NCBI RefSeq assembly: GCF_003025005.1
Contig: NZ_PVSS01000011.1
Span: forward strand, 104,409 to 168,408
Direction: 5' to 3'
Source of the DNA: Brumimicrobium mesophilum
GTDB lineage: Bacteria > Bacteroidota > Bacteroidia > Flavobacteriales_D > Crocinitomicaceae
DNA length: 64,000 nt
Position numbers and translations under genes: made by a program. Numbering within the stretch: the stretch's first letter is position 1; every line of letters starts with the position of its first letter. Below, piece by piece: positions 37,596-46,605 of the stretch. Under the pieces are notes generated by a model. It searched no databases. It was not told the origin of the DNA and saw only the letters and a list, made by a program, of their open reading frames with translations.

Positions 37596-39326
37596 ATGCA
37601 GTTTAAATTACCTTTCTTTCAACAGCTCAAAACATATAAAGGGAAGACATTTCTTGCAGATTTAATCGGTGGATTAACTGTAGGAGTTATGTTAATTCCT
37701 CAGGGTATGGCTTATGCATATTTGGCTGAAATACCGCCGGTTTATGGTTTATATGCTTCAATTGTTCCATTAATTGTGTATATGTTGATGGGAACTTCTA
37801 TATATGCGGCAATTGGTCCAGCAGCTTTGACATCGTTATTGGCATTTTCAGGCTTAAATCATGCGGGAATTACCGATCCGGATGAATTCCTTAATGCTAT
37901 TCTTGTAATCGCATTATTGTCGGGTTTAATTCAATTTTTAATGGGGGTATTTCAATTGGGTAAAATTGTGAATTTCATTTCAAAACCCGTCCTTAAAGGT
38001 TTCATTTTTGGTGCTGCCTTAACCATCTTTTTGTCTCAGATGAAAAGTGCTACAGGTATAAGAATAAATGCCCATGGTTCTATTGATACACTTATTGCCC
38101 TTATTTCCAATATTTCTACCTTTAGTTTATATACGATTTTGATCTCAGGGCTTTCAATTGCTTTTTTATTCTATATGAAACGTTTCAGTAGGAAGATTCC
38201 GAATCAATTGATTGTAATGATAGTCACTTTGTTGATTATCTACTTCTTTAACACAGAAAACTCAGGTGTTTCTATTTTAGGTACAATTCCCGAAGGATTA
38301 CCCAATTTTTCCATTCCATTGTTAGATTGGGAATTGGTTAAATTGCTTCTTCCTGTCAGTATTACCATAGCGTTTATTTCGTTTGTTGAAGTTTTTGCTA
38401 TTGGTGTGTCTCTAGAAGATAAAAAAGATCAAGGTAATCTAAAACCTAATCAAGAATTGATGGCTTTAGGACTATCTAAGTTTATTGGTTCATTTTTCTT
38501 GGCATATCCAACTTCTTCAAGCTTTTCTCGTTCAGCTGTGAATAAACAAGCTGGAACTAACACAAACGTATCTACGATTTTTACTGTAGGATTGGTTGTG
38601 ATGACCCTTTTGTTTTTAACTCCATTATTTTATTTTTTACCGAACGCGGCTTTAGCAGCCATTATCATTGTAGCAATTATTGGATTGATGGACTTTCAGT
38701 ATTATAAAGCTTTGTGGAGAATAGATAAACGCGACTTTTTAATGTTTGGAGTTACTGCTTTGGTCACTTTCTTAATTGGGGTTCAAGAAGGAATCATTAC
38801 GGGCGTAGTCTTATCGATGATGTCTTTGGTTTATGCTGTTTCATTTCCACATACCGCTGAAGTTGGCTTGGTAAAGGGTTCATTAGATACTTTTAGGAAT
38901 GTAGAGCGCTATTCAGAAACAGATATACAAGACGAGATATTAATTTTTAGGTTTGATGCTGCACTTACGTTTGCAAATATTCCTCATTTCATTAAGAAAT
39001 TAAGATTATATGAATCCAGAAAGAAGAATTTAAAGTTTGTAATTATTGATGCGAATGCAATTGATTCAATCGATACAACTTCAATTGATACTTTAAAAGA
39101 AATATCAGAAAAATATAATGAAAATGATATTCGTATGATGATAACTTGCTTAAAAGGTCCGGTTAGAGATCAATTCAAAAAGACCAATATGTTTGCTATT
39201 TTAGGAGAAGATAATTTCTTTCCAAGTATTTCTGAAGCTATGCGGGATATTAAAGGTGAAAAAAGATTGGTTGATCCTAAGATTGCTTTTCAGGCGAATC
39301 CACAGAGGAAACTAAGGAAAGATTAA
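37596..39326 (+). CDS. SulP-family anion transporter with STAS domain
   Basis: A 576-aa inner-membrane transporter of the SLC26/SulP family. The family signature VGVMLIPQGMAYAYLAEIPPVYGLYAS lies near residues 31-57, followed by about ten more hydrophobic segments. The cytoplasmic STAS domain occupies about 440-555, with DANAIDSIDTTSIDTL carrying the conserved loop serine/threonines. Substrates in the family include sulfate, bicarbonate and dicarboxylates; nothing here chooses between them. A CRP-like palindrome lies at the activator position of its promoter. It follows the atp operon but has its own promoter and terminator. Confidence 0.93.
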   Translation: MQFKLPFFQQLKTYKGKTFLADLIGGLTVGVMLIPQGMAYAYLAEIPPVYGLYASIVPLIVYMLMGTSIYAAIGPAALTSLLAFSGLNHAGITDPDEFLNAILVIALLSGLIQFLMGVFQLGKIVNFISKPVLKGFIFGAALTIFLSQMKSATGIRINAHGSIDTLIALISNISTFSLYTILISGLSIAFLFYMKRFSRKIPNQLIVMIVTLLIIYFFNTENSGVSILGTIPEGLPNFSIPLLDWELVKLLLPVSITIAFISFVEVFAIGVSLEDKKDQGNLKPNQELMALGLSKFIGSFFLAYPTSSSFSRSAVNKQAGTNTNVSTIFTVGLVVMTLLFLTPLFYFLPNAALAAIIIVAIIGLMDFQYYKALWRIDKRDFLMFGVTALVTFLIGVQEGIITGVVLSMMSLVYAVSFPHTAEVGLVKGSLDTFRNVERYSETDIQDEILIFRFDAALTFANIPHFIKKLRLYESRKKNLKFVIIDANAIDSIDTTSIDTLKEISEKYNENDIRMMITCLKGPVRDQFKKTNMFAILGEDNFFPSISEAMRDIKGEKRLVDPKIAFQANPQRKLRKD

Positions 39327-39339
39327 GGGTTTTTAGTTG

Positions 39340-39368
39340 AGAATTCACTTTTTGTGAATTGGTTTTCT
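39340..39368 (+). terminator. Probable terminator of the SulP gene
   Basis: Arms AATTCAC (39342-39348) and GTGAATT (39354-39360), followed by GGTTTTCT. The T tract is modest. Confidence 0.55.
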
Positions 39369-39381
39369 CTTTATGTTCATT

Positions 39382-39437
39382 GCCTTCGACAGGCTCAGTC
39401 AACGAAGCCTAATCCGTTGACTGAGCTTGTCGAAGGC
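39382..39437. repeat. Long palindromic REP-like element
   Basis: Two 23-nt arms (39382-39404 and 39415-39437) pair with one G-U around a 10-nt loop. The core CTTCGACA-GCTCAGT resembles intergenic palindromes widespread in Bacteroidota genomes (from memory). It lies between two convergent genes and may also act as a bidirectional terminator. Confidence 0.7.
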
Positions 39438-39549
39438 GACAAATTCAACGGAGCTTCTACTCTTCATTCAGTCAAAAAAGCAATTTCCAAATGAAGTGCA
39501 AATCCAATAACTTGTTCGTCCATTGACGGATTCGTAACTTTATAATTAA

Positions 39550-41430
39550 TCAAAGTTCCTCATACTCTTCATACAACTTCTGCATCAAAGCATTACATCT
39601 TTGTCTTTCCTTATCTAACAAATCGTCATCAAATGTGTTCACGATGTATTTCTGATAGTCTAAATGGAAAGTAAATTGACCTTTTGGAGTTACCCAACCA
39701 AATCCTCTTGTGGTGGTATGTAATGCAAATTCCGGTACATTTGGATTTAAAAGGTCTTTACTCCACGGATAATCATCACCTGTGTCCACTTTCATTTGGT
39801 AAAGCAATGTTGCAGCAATATCAGCTTGAGAACCTACTTTTTCAACGACCATTCCACGGGCTGAATCTTTTAGTGCTGGTCCATATAAAAGCAATGGAAT
39901 TCTGTAAAATTCTGAATCACTTGGATTGGAGATATAAGGTGATGCATGTCCATGATCTGCAACGATTACAAAAAGTGTGTTCTTGTGCCAATCTTGTTTT
40001 TTCGTGGCTTCGATAAATTCACTTAAAGATTGATCTGCATAAATCACTGAATTCATGAAATTCTTCTCGTCACCTTGCCACTCTGGTTTGTTGTGACTTG
40101 GGAAATCGTAAGGTGAATGCGTGCTTCCAGTAAATGCACATTCTATAAATGGTTCTTCCTGCTGATTGATTTTATCCATGAAAATTTTGAATAAATCTTC
40201 ATCATAATAGTTCAGTTTTCCTTTCTTTAATCCAGAAGGGAAATCAGATTCATCTTCAATTCTTTCAAATCCATGATCTGTAAAATAACTATCGATATTT
40301 CCGTATTTTAAGTCACCGCTGAATAAATATCCGGCTGTGTATCCTCGAGGTTTCAAACTTTGGTTGAGCGATTTTAATTTTCTGTGCTTGAATGGCTGCA
40401 TAGAAATTGAAATTTCTGGCAAGGCAGGATAGCCTGAGAAAATACTGGAATTCCCTATTTCTGATGTACTCCCAGTGGAATATAAATTGGTAAACAAAAC
40501 ACCTTCTTTTGAAAGTTTGTCAAATTCTTCTGTTGCTCCTGGTTTACCCGTAAATCGATTACTGATTGTAGAAGTCCAACTTTCTAAAATGACAAATACC
40601 AAGTTAGGCGAAGTGTTTTCTAAAATGTAATTGTCGTGTTTCTTTTCGTAAGTCAAGAAATCATGAAGAAGAACTTCAATTTTTTTCTCATCATAATCAG
40701 TTAGGAATTCGCCAATGTTTGAACGTTTAAAAAGGAGAAAACTCTTTCCAAAAAAGAAAGGTGAATTCACAGAAATGTCATTCACAATATACTTTTTCGA
40801 GAAATAAGCGGCATCAATATTAATTGGAATTTGCTGAACTCCGCCACGTGCGAAAAGGAAATAAACACCTAATAAAATCGGTAAAACTGGAATAAAAAGA
40901 ACAATTTTAGACCAAATCGAACTATTTGATAAAATAAATCTTTCTTTTTTGAAAAGCCAATTCATTATTTTCCAACCAAAGACAACTTCCAGAATAAGGT
41001 AAAAAACAAACCAAATGGTCATGCTGTAGTCTGCAGTTCTGAAAACTTCATCAGGATTTCCAAGGTGCATAAAAACCCGCGAAGTCAGTTTGTGATTCCA
41101 TTCACCATAAGCATTAATTTCGCCTGCATGAATCATGGAAACTAAAATCAATTCTATAATTAATACTACTTTAAAAAATATAAATATGAACTTCTTTTTA
41201 AAGACAATATAGCTGAGAATTAGAATAATTGGAATTGCACTTAAATATCCTGCCATTGCCAAATCCAATCGAATGGAATGGAAAAACACTTGAATCCATT
41301 CCCAAAAAGAAGAGTCTGAGAGTTTATTCAAGTTATGAATAGAGAATAAAATACGTTGAAAATCGAAAACGAAAACCCAAAAAATCAACAAGAATAAAAA
41401 TGCTAAACCTGTTTTTTTAAAGATTTTCAT
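39550..41430 (-). CDS. Membrane-anchored sulfatase-fold phosphotransferase (LTA synthase family)
   Basis: A 626-aa protein with about five N-terminal transmembrane helices (to about residue 215) and a periplasmic alkaline-phosphatase/sulfatase domain from about 275. NLVFVILESW is the first metal-binding strand (E in the ESW motif), GSTSEIGNSS carries the probable catalytic threonine, and IVADHGHASPY supplies the later Asp-His metal ligands. The family transfers phosphoglycerol or phosphoethanolamine to envelope polymers or lipids. Gram-negative members are usually of unknown substrate. It is the last of four minus-strand envelope/translation genes, 28 bp after a small lipoprotein gene. Confidence 0.88.
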   Translation of the reverse strand: MKIFKKTGLAFLFLLIFWVFVFDFQRILFSIHNLNKLSDSSFWEWIQVFFHSIRLDLAMAGYLSAIPIILILSYIVFKKKFIFIFFKVVLIIELILVSMIHAGEINAYGEWNHKLTSRVFMHLGNPDEVFRTADYSMTIWFVFYLILEVVFGWKIMNWLFKKERFILSNSSIWSKIVLFIPVLPILLGVYFLFARGGVQQIPINIDAAYFSKKYIVNDISVNSPFFFGKSFLLFKRSNIGEFLTDYDEKKIEVLLHDFLTYEKKHDNYILENTSPNLVFVILESWTSTISNRFTGKPGATEEFDKLSKEGVLFTNLYSTGSTSEIGNSSIFSGYPALPEISISMQPFKHRKLKSLNQSLKPRGYTAGYLFSGDLKYGNIDSYFTDHGFERIEDESDFPSGLKKGKLNYYDEDLFKIFMDKINQQEEPFIECAFTGSTHSPYDFPSHNKPEWQGDEKNFMNSVIYADQSLSEFIEATKKQDWHKNTLFVIVADHGHASPYISNPSDSEFYRIPLLLYGPALKDSARGMVVEKVGSQADIAATLLYQMKVDTGDDYPWSKDLLNPNVPEFALHTTTRGFGWVTPKGQFTFHLDYQKYIVNTFDDDLLDKERQRCNALMQKLYEEYEEL

Positions 41431-41458
41431 GTTGAATTGTCAATAAGATGAATAAAAA

Positions 41459-41731
41459 TTATTGTTCTGGCGTGATTTTTAAAGACGCACACTCAGCCGC
41501 TCTTTTGTGTAATTCTGCTGGAGCCATATCTTGAAAAGGTTCACATAGTTTATCACGCTTTTCTTTAGCAACATATAGACTGTCTTCACCAGCTTGGGTT
41601 GGTGCACGATTAAAAAACGTTGCTGAAATTCTATTGACATCGTCTCCTGCTTCAACACAATCACAAAGTGGTTGACTATTGTTACAAGAAACAAGTAAAA
41701 TCAGTAGAAGTGATAAGCTTAATAATTTCAT
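41459..41731 (-). CDS. Small putative lipoprotein
   Basis: A 90-aa protein with a lipobox (LLVSC, Cys about 16) after a short hydrophobic signal. The mature part is small, acidic and contains several cysteines (CDC near 23-25, KLCEPF and AAECASL), which may form disulfides in the periplasm. Its ATG overlaps the gatC stop codon by one base (TAATG), so it is translationally coupled to gatC. I know no function; similar tiny Cys-containing lipoproteins occur in other flavobacteria. Confidence 0.7.
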   Translation of the reverse strand: MKLLSLSLLLILLVSCNNSQPLCDCVEAGDDVNRISATFFNRAPTQAGEDSLYVAKEKRDKLCEPFQDMAPAELHKRAAECASLKITPEQ

Positions 41732-42030
41732 TAGTCTATGGTTTTGTCCAAAACTTTTGGAATTCTAAAGTAATCTGAATCCTTTTTTGGTGCATTTTTT
41801 AAAGCTTCTTCATGCGTTATAGTTTGCTGAGGAAGGTCTTCACGCAATACATTCACATTGTCTGACATAAAGATTAGGGGTTCAACGTGATCTGTATCAA
41901 TTTCGTTTAGCTTACCCATAAAGTCAATGATTTTATTCATATCATTTTTAATGGCTACCTTTTCTTCTCCTTCGAAAGAAAGTCTTGCTAAATGCGCAAT
42001 GTGATCGATTATCTCGTCTTTAATTTCCAT
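41731..42030 (-). CDS. gatC: Asp/Glu-tRNA amidotransferase subunit C
   Basis: A 99-aa subunit of the GatCAB enzyme that converts Glu-tRNA-Gln or Asp-tRNA-Asn into the amide form. The family pattern is clear: IDHIAHLARLSFEGEE at the N-terminus, MNKIIDFMGKLNEIDTDHVEPL in the middle, and LREDLPQQ...ALKNAPKKDSDYFRIPKVL at the C-terminus. gatA and gatB are not in this window. A TAATTTTG box lies just upstream, so it may be transcribed separately from plsC. Confidence 0.95.
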   Translation of the reverse strand: MEIKDEIIDHIAHLARLSFEGEEKVAIKNDMNKIIDFMGKLNEIDTDHVEPLIFMSDNVNVLREDLPQQTITHEEALKNAPKKDSDYFRIPKVLDKTID

Positions 42031-42051
42031 GTTGAATCAATATTGTTGTTG

Positions 42052-42059
42052 CAAAATTA
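42052..42059 (-). promoter_or_regulatory. Candidate -7 box for gatC
   Basis: TAATTTTG on the minus strand, 21 bp before the gatC ATG and inside the plsC-gatC spacer. No TTG at a good distance. Confidence 0.4.
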
Positions 42060-42068
42060 ATCATTTTT

Positions 42069-42809
42069 TTATGGTAAATAAGAATCTATCACTTGATATG
42101 TTTTTTCTTTGATGGTATTCATCTCTTCTTTCACTATTTCTTCCTTACCAATCATTTCATGAATGTGGATTTTAGATAGTCCAGGCATGGCAGGTGCACA
42201 AAAAGTGTCTGGGTCAGAGAAGAGTTTAAAATGATTTCTAAAGGTTATCGGGAGAATTGAAACTGAAGATGTTTTTGCCAATTGAAATGCTCCATCTTTA
42301 AAAGGAACTAAAGTTGGTGCACAGTCTGGTATACCTCCTTCAGGAAAAATAACAATACTCCATCCGTTTTTGAGTTCTTTTTTGGCTTGAATAAATGCTT
42401 TTGCCGAACGAATACTGCTTTTTCTATCGACAGGAATATTTAATTTTTTGAAGAATGTTTTAACCAATGGATATTTTAGTATTTCACTTTTCCCCATGAA
42501 AATGAATTTTTGTTGAGGTAGAATACTGTATAATATGAAAATATCTAAATATGAAGTGTGATTGGCCACAATGATAAATGGCTCATCCGTTTTTGCAACT
42601 TTTCTGTTTACTTCAACAGCGTAAAAACAGAAGATGCGCATACATCTCGACCACATGATATTAATTTTAAAACTAAGAGGTCTTAATTTTTCGAAAGAAA
42701 GTACAAACAATAAGACAGGATAGAAAAGGAGTAGTGTGATGGCAAACACAACCCCAATATATATTTTCCATGAATAGTATACTAAACCTATTGTATTTCG
42801 CATTTTCAA
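42069..42809 (-). CDS. 1-acyl-sn-glycerol-3-phosphate acyltransferase (PlsC family)
   Basis: A 246-aa membrane-bound acyltransferase for phospholipid synthesis. The catalytic motif is NHTSYLD (the HxxxxD box, about 82-88) and the acceptor-binding motif is FPEGGIP (about 160-166). An N-terminal hydrophobic helix pair (about 14-38) anchors it in the inner membrane. Paralogues acylating other lipids have the same motifs, so the substrate is inferred. Its promoter overlaps that of the divergent trpS. Confidence 0.9.
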   Translation of the reverse strand: MKMRNTIGLVYYSWKIYIGVVFAITLLLFYPVLLFVLSFEKLRPLSFKINIMWSRCMRIFCFYAVEVNRKVAKTDEPFIIVANHTSYLDIFILYSILPQQKFIFMGKSEILKYPLVKTFFKKLNIPVDRKSSIRSAKAFIQAKKELKNGWSIVIFPEGGIPDCAPTLVPFKDGAFQLAKTSSVSILPITFRNHFKLFSDPDTFCAPAMPGLSKIHIHEMIGKEEIVKEEMNTIKEKTYQVIDSYLP

Positions 42810-42822
42810 TTTTATAGACCAT

Positions 42823-42852
42823 CAAAGTTAAATATTTTGCTTATGTCTTCAA
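42823..42852 (-). promoter_or_regulatory. Promoter of the plsC-type gene
   Basis: Minus-strand TTG (42852-42850), a 19-bp spacer and TAACTTTG (42830-42823): a full consensus match, ending 14 bp before the ATG. Confidence 0.75.
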
Positions 42853-42868
42853 CAAAAGTTTATTTTTG
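42837..42868 (+). promoter_or_regulatory. Promoter of trpS
   Basis: TTG (42837-42839), a 21-bp spacer and TATTTTTG (42861-42868). It interleaves with the plsC promoter on the other strand, so the two may compete for RNA polymerase. Confidence 0.65.
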
Positions 42869-42907
42869 TGAGTAACTATTTTTTTAATTACAAAAATCAG
42901 TTTTATT

Positions 42908-43879
42908 ATGACACGTATTTTAACGGGAATACAAAGTACAGGAGTTCCTCATTTAGGGAATTTATTAGGAGCAATTGTTCCAGCAATAAAGTTAGCAAAT
43001 AATAGTGAAAATGAATCATTCTTATTTATTGCTAATTTGCATTCTTTGACATCGATTAAAGATGGCCAAACCTTAAGTAATAATACTTATGGAGTTGCAG
43101 CCGCTTGGCTTGCCTTTGGATTGAATCCTGAGAAAACTGTGTTTTATCGTCAAAGTGATGTTCCTGAAACAACTGAACTTGCATGGTTCTTAATGTGTCA
43201 TTTTCAATATCAAAGATTAACATTAGCGCATTCATTTAAGGATAAAGCAGGAAGAACTAACGACATTAATGCAGGTTTATTTAATTATCCTATGTTGATG
43301 GCTGCAGATATTTTGTTGTATGATGCTGATGAAGTGCCAGTTGGAAAAGATCAAATGCAGCATCTAGAAATGACACGTGATGTAGCGCAAAAATTGAATA
43401 CAAGTGTTGGAAAGGATGTTTTAGTTCTTCCAGAAGCAAAAATTGAAGAAAGTACTAAACTTATTCCTGGAACTGATGGTGGGAAGATGAGTAAATCAAG
43501 AGATAATTTTATCAATATCTTTTTACCAGAAAAAGCACTAAGAAAGCAAGTGATGAAAATAGAAACGGATAGTACACCGATGGAAGATCCAAAAGATCCA
43601 GAAACGTGTAATGTTTTCGCTTTGTATAAATTACTTGGAGATGAAGAGCAAATAAAGGCTTTGGGAGATCAATATCGTGCCGGAAATTTTGGATATGGTC
43701 ATGCTAAACAAGCGCTATTCGAATTAATTATCGAGAAATTTAAAGATCAACGTGAAAAATTCAATTATTTCATGGAAAATAAAGATGAAGTAGATAGTAT
43801 TTTGAGCCAAGGAGCAGAAAAAGCAAGGAAAGTCGCACATCAAACATTGTATAGAGTTCGACGAGAATTGGGATACTAA
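42908..43879 (+). CDS. trpS: Tryptophan--tRNA ligase
   Basis: A 323-aa class I synthetase. The N-terminal signature is TGIQSTGVPHLGNLLGA, with PHLGN as the HIGH equivalent, and KMSKS (GGKMSKSRDN) lies near residues 195-199. The conserved QxRLTLAHSFKDKAG and PVGKDQMQHLEMTRDVA (about 148-164) segments contact tryptophan and ATP. Length is normal. It is monocistronic. Confidence 0.97.
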   Translation: MTRILTGIQSTGVPHLGNLLGAIVPAIKLANNSENESFLFIANLHSLTSIKDGQTLSNNTYGVAAAWLAFGLNPEKTVFYRQSDVPETTELAWFLMCHFQYQRLTLAHSFKDKAGRTNDINAGLFNYPMLMAADILLYDADEVPVGKDQMQHLEMTRDVAQKLNTSVGKDVLVLPEAKIEESTKLIPGTDGGKMSKSRDNFINIFLPEKALRKQVMKIETDSTPMEDPKDPETCNVFALYKLLGDEEQIKALGDQYRAGNFGYGHAKQALFELIIEKFKDQREKFNYFMENKDEVDSILSQGAEKARKVAHQTLYRVRRELGY

Positions 43880-44137
43880 ATAATTATTAATGATTAATTC
43901 TTGAAGGTTTAACGAGGTGAGATATAGAATTTCAACTTCGTTAAAAACGAGGGTTGTTTAGATTCTTTTATTTCAAACGGAATGGTTTTGAGGGAGAGAA
44001 TCGAGAGAAGAGGTAAATTGAAATGATAAATTATAGGCCTAGAATTTTTTTTACACATATTTTTAGCTATATTTATAACTGAAATTTATTATTAACTTAT
44101 AAAAAACCTCTCAGCTTGCAATTTGAGAAAATTATTT

Positions 44138-44166
44138 AAACCACATCCACCGGGATGTGGTTTTTT
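44138..44166 (+). terminator. Strong terminator in the trpS downstream spacer
   Basis: Arms AAACCACATCC (44138-44148) and GGATGTGGTTT (44153-44163) around ACCG, followed by six T residues in total. Confidence 0.9.
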
Positions 44167-44476
44167 AGTTTGCAGTAACAAGGGATGAGTTATGTGATGA
44201 GATCAATTGTGATATAATTTTTTGAAGGACTGGAAAATAACCCTTGTTCTTATCTTTCTGTGTTTTTTGGATGAATGTAATTTAAATTATTGCTGTCCTC
44301 CCTCTGTATCTCCCTCCTAAGGGAGAGTTGCTTCGAACGAAACTTTAAGTTTTACTAAATTAAATTAGATTGCTATTTTCTAATTTTATTGAAAGAATCG
44401 AGATTTTCAAACCCCAAATTATCCCATTTAATTCCCACTATATTCCGAATAACCACCTTCATTATTCAAGAACCAC

Positions 44477-44484
44477 TATATTTG
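44477..44484 (+). promoter_or_regulatory. -7 box of the glycosyltransferase pair
   Basis: TATATTTG, 16 bp before the glycosyltransferase ATG; no TTG at the standard distance. Confidence 0.45.
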
Positions 44485-44500
44485 TTTTTGAAGAAAACCC

Positions 44501-45262
44501 ATGGAGCATAAAATTACATCTACAATTATCACTTTTAATGAGGAACGGAATATCGAACGTTGCATAGACGCTTTGGCTCCAATTTCTGATGAAATAATTG
44601 TACTGGATTCTTTTTCCACTGATCGAACAATTGAAATTTGTAAAAGCAAAAAGGTACGCTTCGAACAAAGAGAGTGGCAAGGTTATTCCAATGCGAAGAA
44701 TTATTTGAATCAACTGGCTACGCATGAATATGTTTTTTCTGTTGATGCAGATGAAGCACCAGACGTGACTTTACAAAATGCCATTTTAGCAATTAAGAAG
44801 GAAGGGTTAAGTGGTGTTTATGAAGTCAATCGCTTAACAAACTATTGCGGAAAATGGATCAAACATTCAGGTTGGTATCCCGACGTGAAAACTAGAATTT
44901 TCCCAAAGTCTACAAGTCAATGGGAAGGTGCTTATGTCCATGAGGAATTGGTGGTTGAAGGAAACCCTGAGGCTAAAAATTTGAAGGGGCATTTATTGCA
45001 TTATTCATATTATTCTCAAGAAGACCATAGGCAAAGGGCTGATAAATATTCTGAATTAACTGCGATTAAAATGTATGAAAAAGGGAAGCGAGTTGGACCT
45101 TTCAAACCATATATTAGTGCTCTAGGAAGATTTGTAGCCATGTTTTTAATCAAAAAGGGTTTTTTAGATGGCAAAGCAGGTTTTACAATTGCTCGAATTT
45201 CCGCGGTGTCAAATATTTATAAATACAAGGAATTAAGGAGATTGCAGCATGAAAACAACTGA
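44501..45262 (+). CDS. Family 2 glycosyltransferase, LPS-core type
   Basis: A 253-aa GT-A fold enzyme. It begins ITSTIITFNEERNIERC, then DEIIVLDSFSTDRT (nucleotide-binding Asp, about 33-46) and VFSVDADEAPD with the DxD metal motif (about 79-85). These match the WaaE/KdtX-like group that adds sugars to lipopolysaccharide inner core. The gene overlaps the next glycosyltransferase by 14 bp, so the two are translationally coupled and probably act in the same glycan pathway. The donor and acceptor are unknown. Confidence 0.9.
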   Translation: MEHKITSTIITFNEERNIERCIDALAPISDEIIVLDSFSTDRTIEICKSKKVRFEQREWQGYSNAKNYLNQLATHEYVFSVDADEAPDVTLQNAILAIKKEGLSGVYEVNRLTNYCGKWIKHSGWYPDVKTRIFPKSTSQWEGAYVHEELVVEGNPEAKNLKGHLLHYSYYSQEDHRQRADKYSELTAIKMYEKGKRVGPFKPYISALGRFVAMFLIKKGFLDGKAGFTIARISAVSNIYKYKELRRLQHENN

Positions 45263-46247
45263 TTTATCTGGAAAAACCATTGTCATTAGTCGCACTGATA
45301 GTATTGGAGATGTTATTTTAACATTGCCTTTATGTGGTTGGCTTAAGGAAAAATTTCCTACTGTTCGTATTTTATTTCTAGGTAAATCTTATACTGTTGA
45401 TGTGTTGAATTGTTCACCGTATATTGACGATATCATTCGTCTTGAGGATTGGCAAAAGGAAACATTCGAAAAGCAAGTTGAACTAGTTAAGGCTCTTGAT
45501 ATTTATGCTTTTATCCATGTCTTCCCAAACAAAGAATTGGCTAAATTAGCCAAAGCGGCTAAAATCCCGTTAAGGATAGGGACCTCTCACAGAATGTATC
45601 ATTTATTAACATGTAATATTCGACCAAATTTCACGCGTAAGAAATCAGAATTTCATGAAGCGCAATTGAATTTTGAGTTGTTTAGAAATTTTGGAATTAA
45701 GACTTTACCTAGTAAAAAGGAGTTGGTTGAATATCTAGGAAACTTTAAACCTCAAGTTGAATTACCTTCTCATCTTAAAGATGTTTTAATGGAAAGGAAA
45801 CGTGTAATTCTACATACAAAATCTCAAGGTTCAGCGGTAGAATGGCCAATTAGCAAATATGTTGATTTGGCAAATGAATTAGTCACTAAAAACTGTACTG
45901 TTTATTTTTCAGGAACAGAGAAAGAAGGTTTACTTTTCAGAAATGAATTGCCAGAACATCCGCAAATTATTGATGTTTCTGGAAAAAGCAGTTTAGCCGA
46001 GTTGATTACTTTTATTGATGAATGTGATGTCTTGGTAGCTTGTAGTACAGGGCCACTGCATCTAGCAGCTGTTTTAGGTAAGAAAGCGATTGGATTATAC
46101 ACAGATTTACGTCCTATGCATCCAGGGAGATGGGAGCCAATTGGAAAAAATGCTTATGCAATTACAGCGAATAATGTAGAAGATCCAAAACTAGAAGACA
46201 TTTACAATATTTCTATAGATAGAGTAGTGCAAGCTGTCGAGAAATAG
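45249..46247 (+). CDS. Family 9 glycosyltransferase (heptosyltransferase-like)
   Basis: A 332-aa GT-B enzyme resembling ADP-heptose:LPS heptosyltransferases. The N-terminal pattern is IVISRTDSIGDVILTLPLCGWL (about 11-32), and the donor-binding C-terminal half has VACSTGPLHLAAVLGKKAIGLYTD with PMHPGRWEPIG. It probably transfers a heptose or similar sugar during core lipopolysaccharide assembly at the cytoplasmic face. It overlaps the upstream family 2 enzyme; the next gene is convergent. Confidence 0.9.
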   Translation: MKTTDLSGKTIVISRTDSIGDVILTLPLCGWLKEKFPTVRILFLGKSYTVDVLNCSPYIDDIIRLEDWQKETFEKQVELVKALDIYAFIHVFPNKELAKLAKAAKIPLRIGTSHRMYHLLTCNIRPNFTRKKSEFHEAQLNFELFRNFGIKTLPSKKELVEYLGNFKPQVELPSHLKDVLMERKRVILHTKSQGSAVEWPISKYVDLANELVTKNCTVYFSGTEKEGLLFRNELPEHPQIIDVSGKSSLAELITFIDECDVLVACSTGPLHLAAVLGKKAIGLYTDLRPMHPGRWEPIGKNAYAITANNVEDPKLEDIYNISIDRVVQAVEK

Positions 46248-46335
46248 CTGTAAATGAAAATAGTTACCTTTCGAAAAAAGTAACTACAAATAAATACACT
46301 TAATTTAATAAGTGATTCTAAAATAGAGGTTTACC

Positions 46336-46527
46336 CTATTTAAATTTGGTAGGATCGTTAGCAGCTTCTCTGTTATATTTAGCTTGCAAACGTAACCAAA
46401 TAAACAACCCTATGAAGCCAAGAACAATTACACCATAGTTAAAAATATTACCTACAACTTCAAAGAGTAATTCTGTTGTCCACAAAAGTCCTTCTCCTAA
46501 TTCGTATACAAGTTCATTATAAGTCAT
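46336..46527 (-). CDS. Small conserved membrane protein (DUF6341-like)
   Basis: A 63-aa protein with one central transmembrane helix (about 30-47, FNYGVIVLGFIGLFIWL), an acidic N-terminal amphipathic stretch (YNELVYELGEGLLW) and a basic tail ending NDPTKFK. From memory this matches the small flavobacterial DUF6341 family, usually encoded beside a DUF6427 membrane protein and often near upp. The divergent next gene fits DUF6427, which supports the call. Function unknown. Confidence 0.7.
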   Translation of the reverse strand: MTYNELVYELGEGLLWTTELLFEVVGNIFNYGVIVLGFIGLFIWLRLQAKYNREAANDPTKFK

Positions 46528-46605
46528 AACACATATTTAAGTGTACAAATATAATATTTTTCCAATTGAATTCTTAAAAACTCTATATTTATCTCGATGA
46601 ATAGA

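Larger units (their letters stand above)
43880..44500 (+). other. 621-bp spacer with a terminator and a short CT/AG-rich inverted element
   Basis: No protein-coding gene is supported. A strong terminator lies at 44138-44166, about 260 bp after trpS, preceded by a stretch with hairpin potential (44102-44130) that could be a small RNA or a long trpS 3' end. CTCCC and GGGAG (44310-44325) form a short inverted repeat like those in other Bacteroidota spacers. Confidence 0.45.

Noticed and set aside
41331..41458. Possible fusion of the sulfatase-type protein with the small lipoprotein
   Set aside because: The two frames are separated by a stop codon and 28 bp, and each has its own signal or membrane helix.
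46261..46286. Hairpin TAGTTAC...GTAACTA after the heptosyltransferase-like gene as terminator
   Set aside because: The 7-bp stem has no T tract on either strand, so it is too weak to call.
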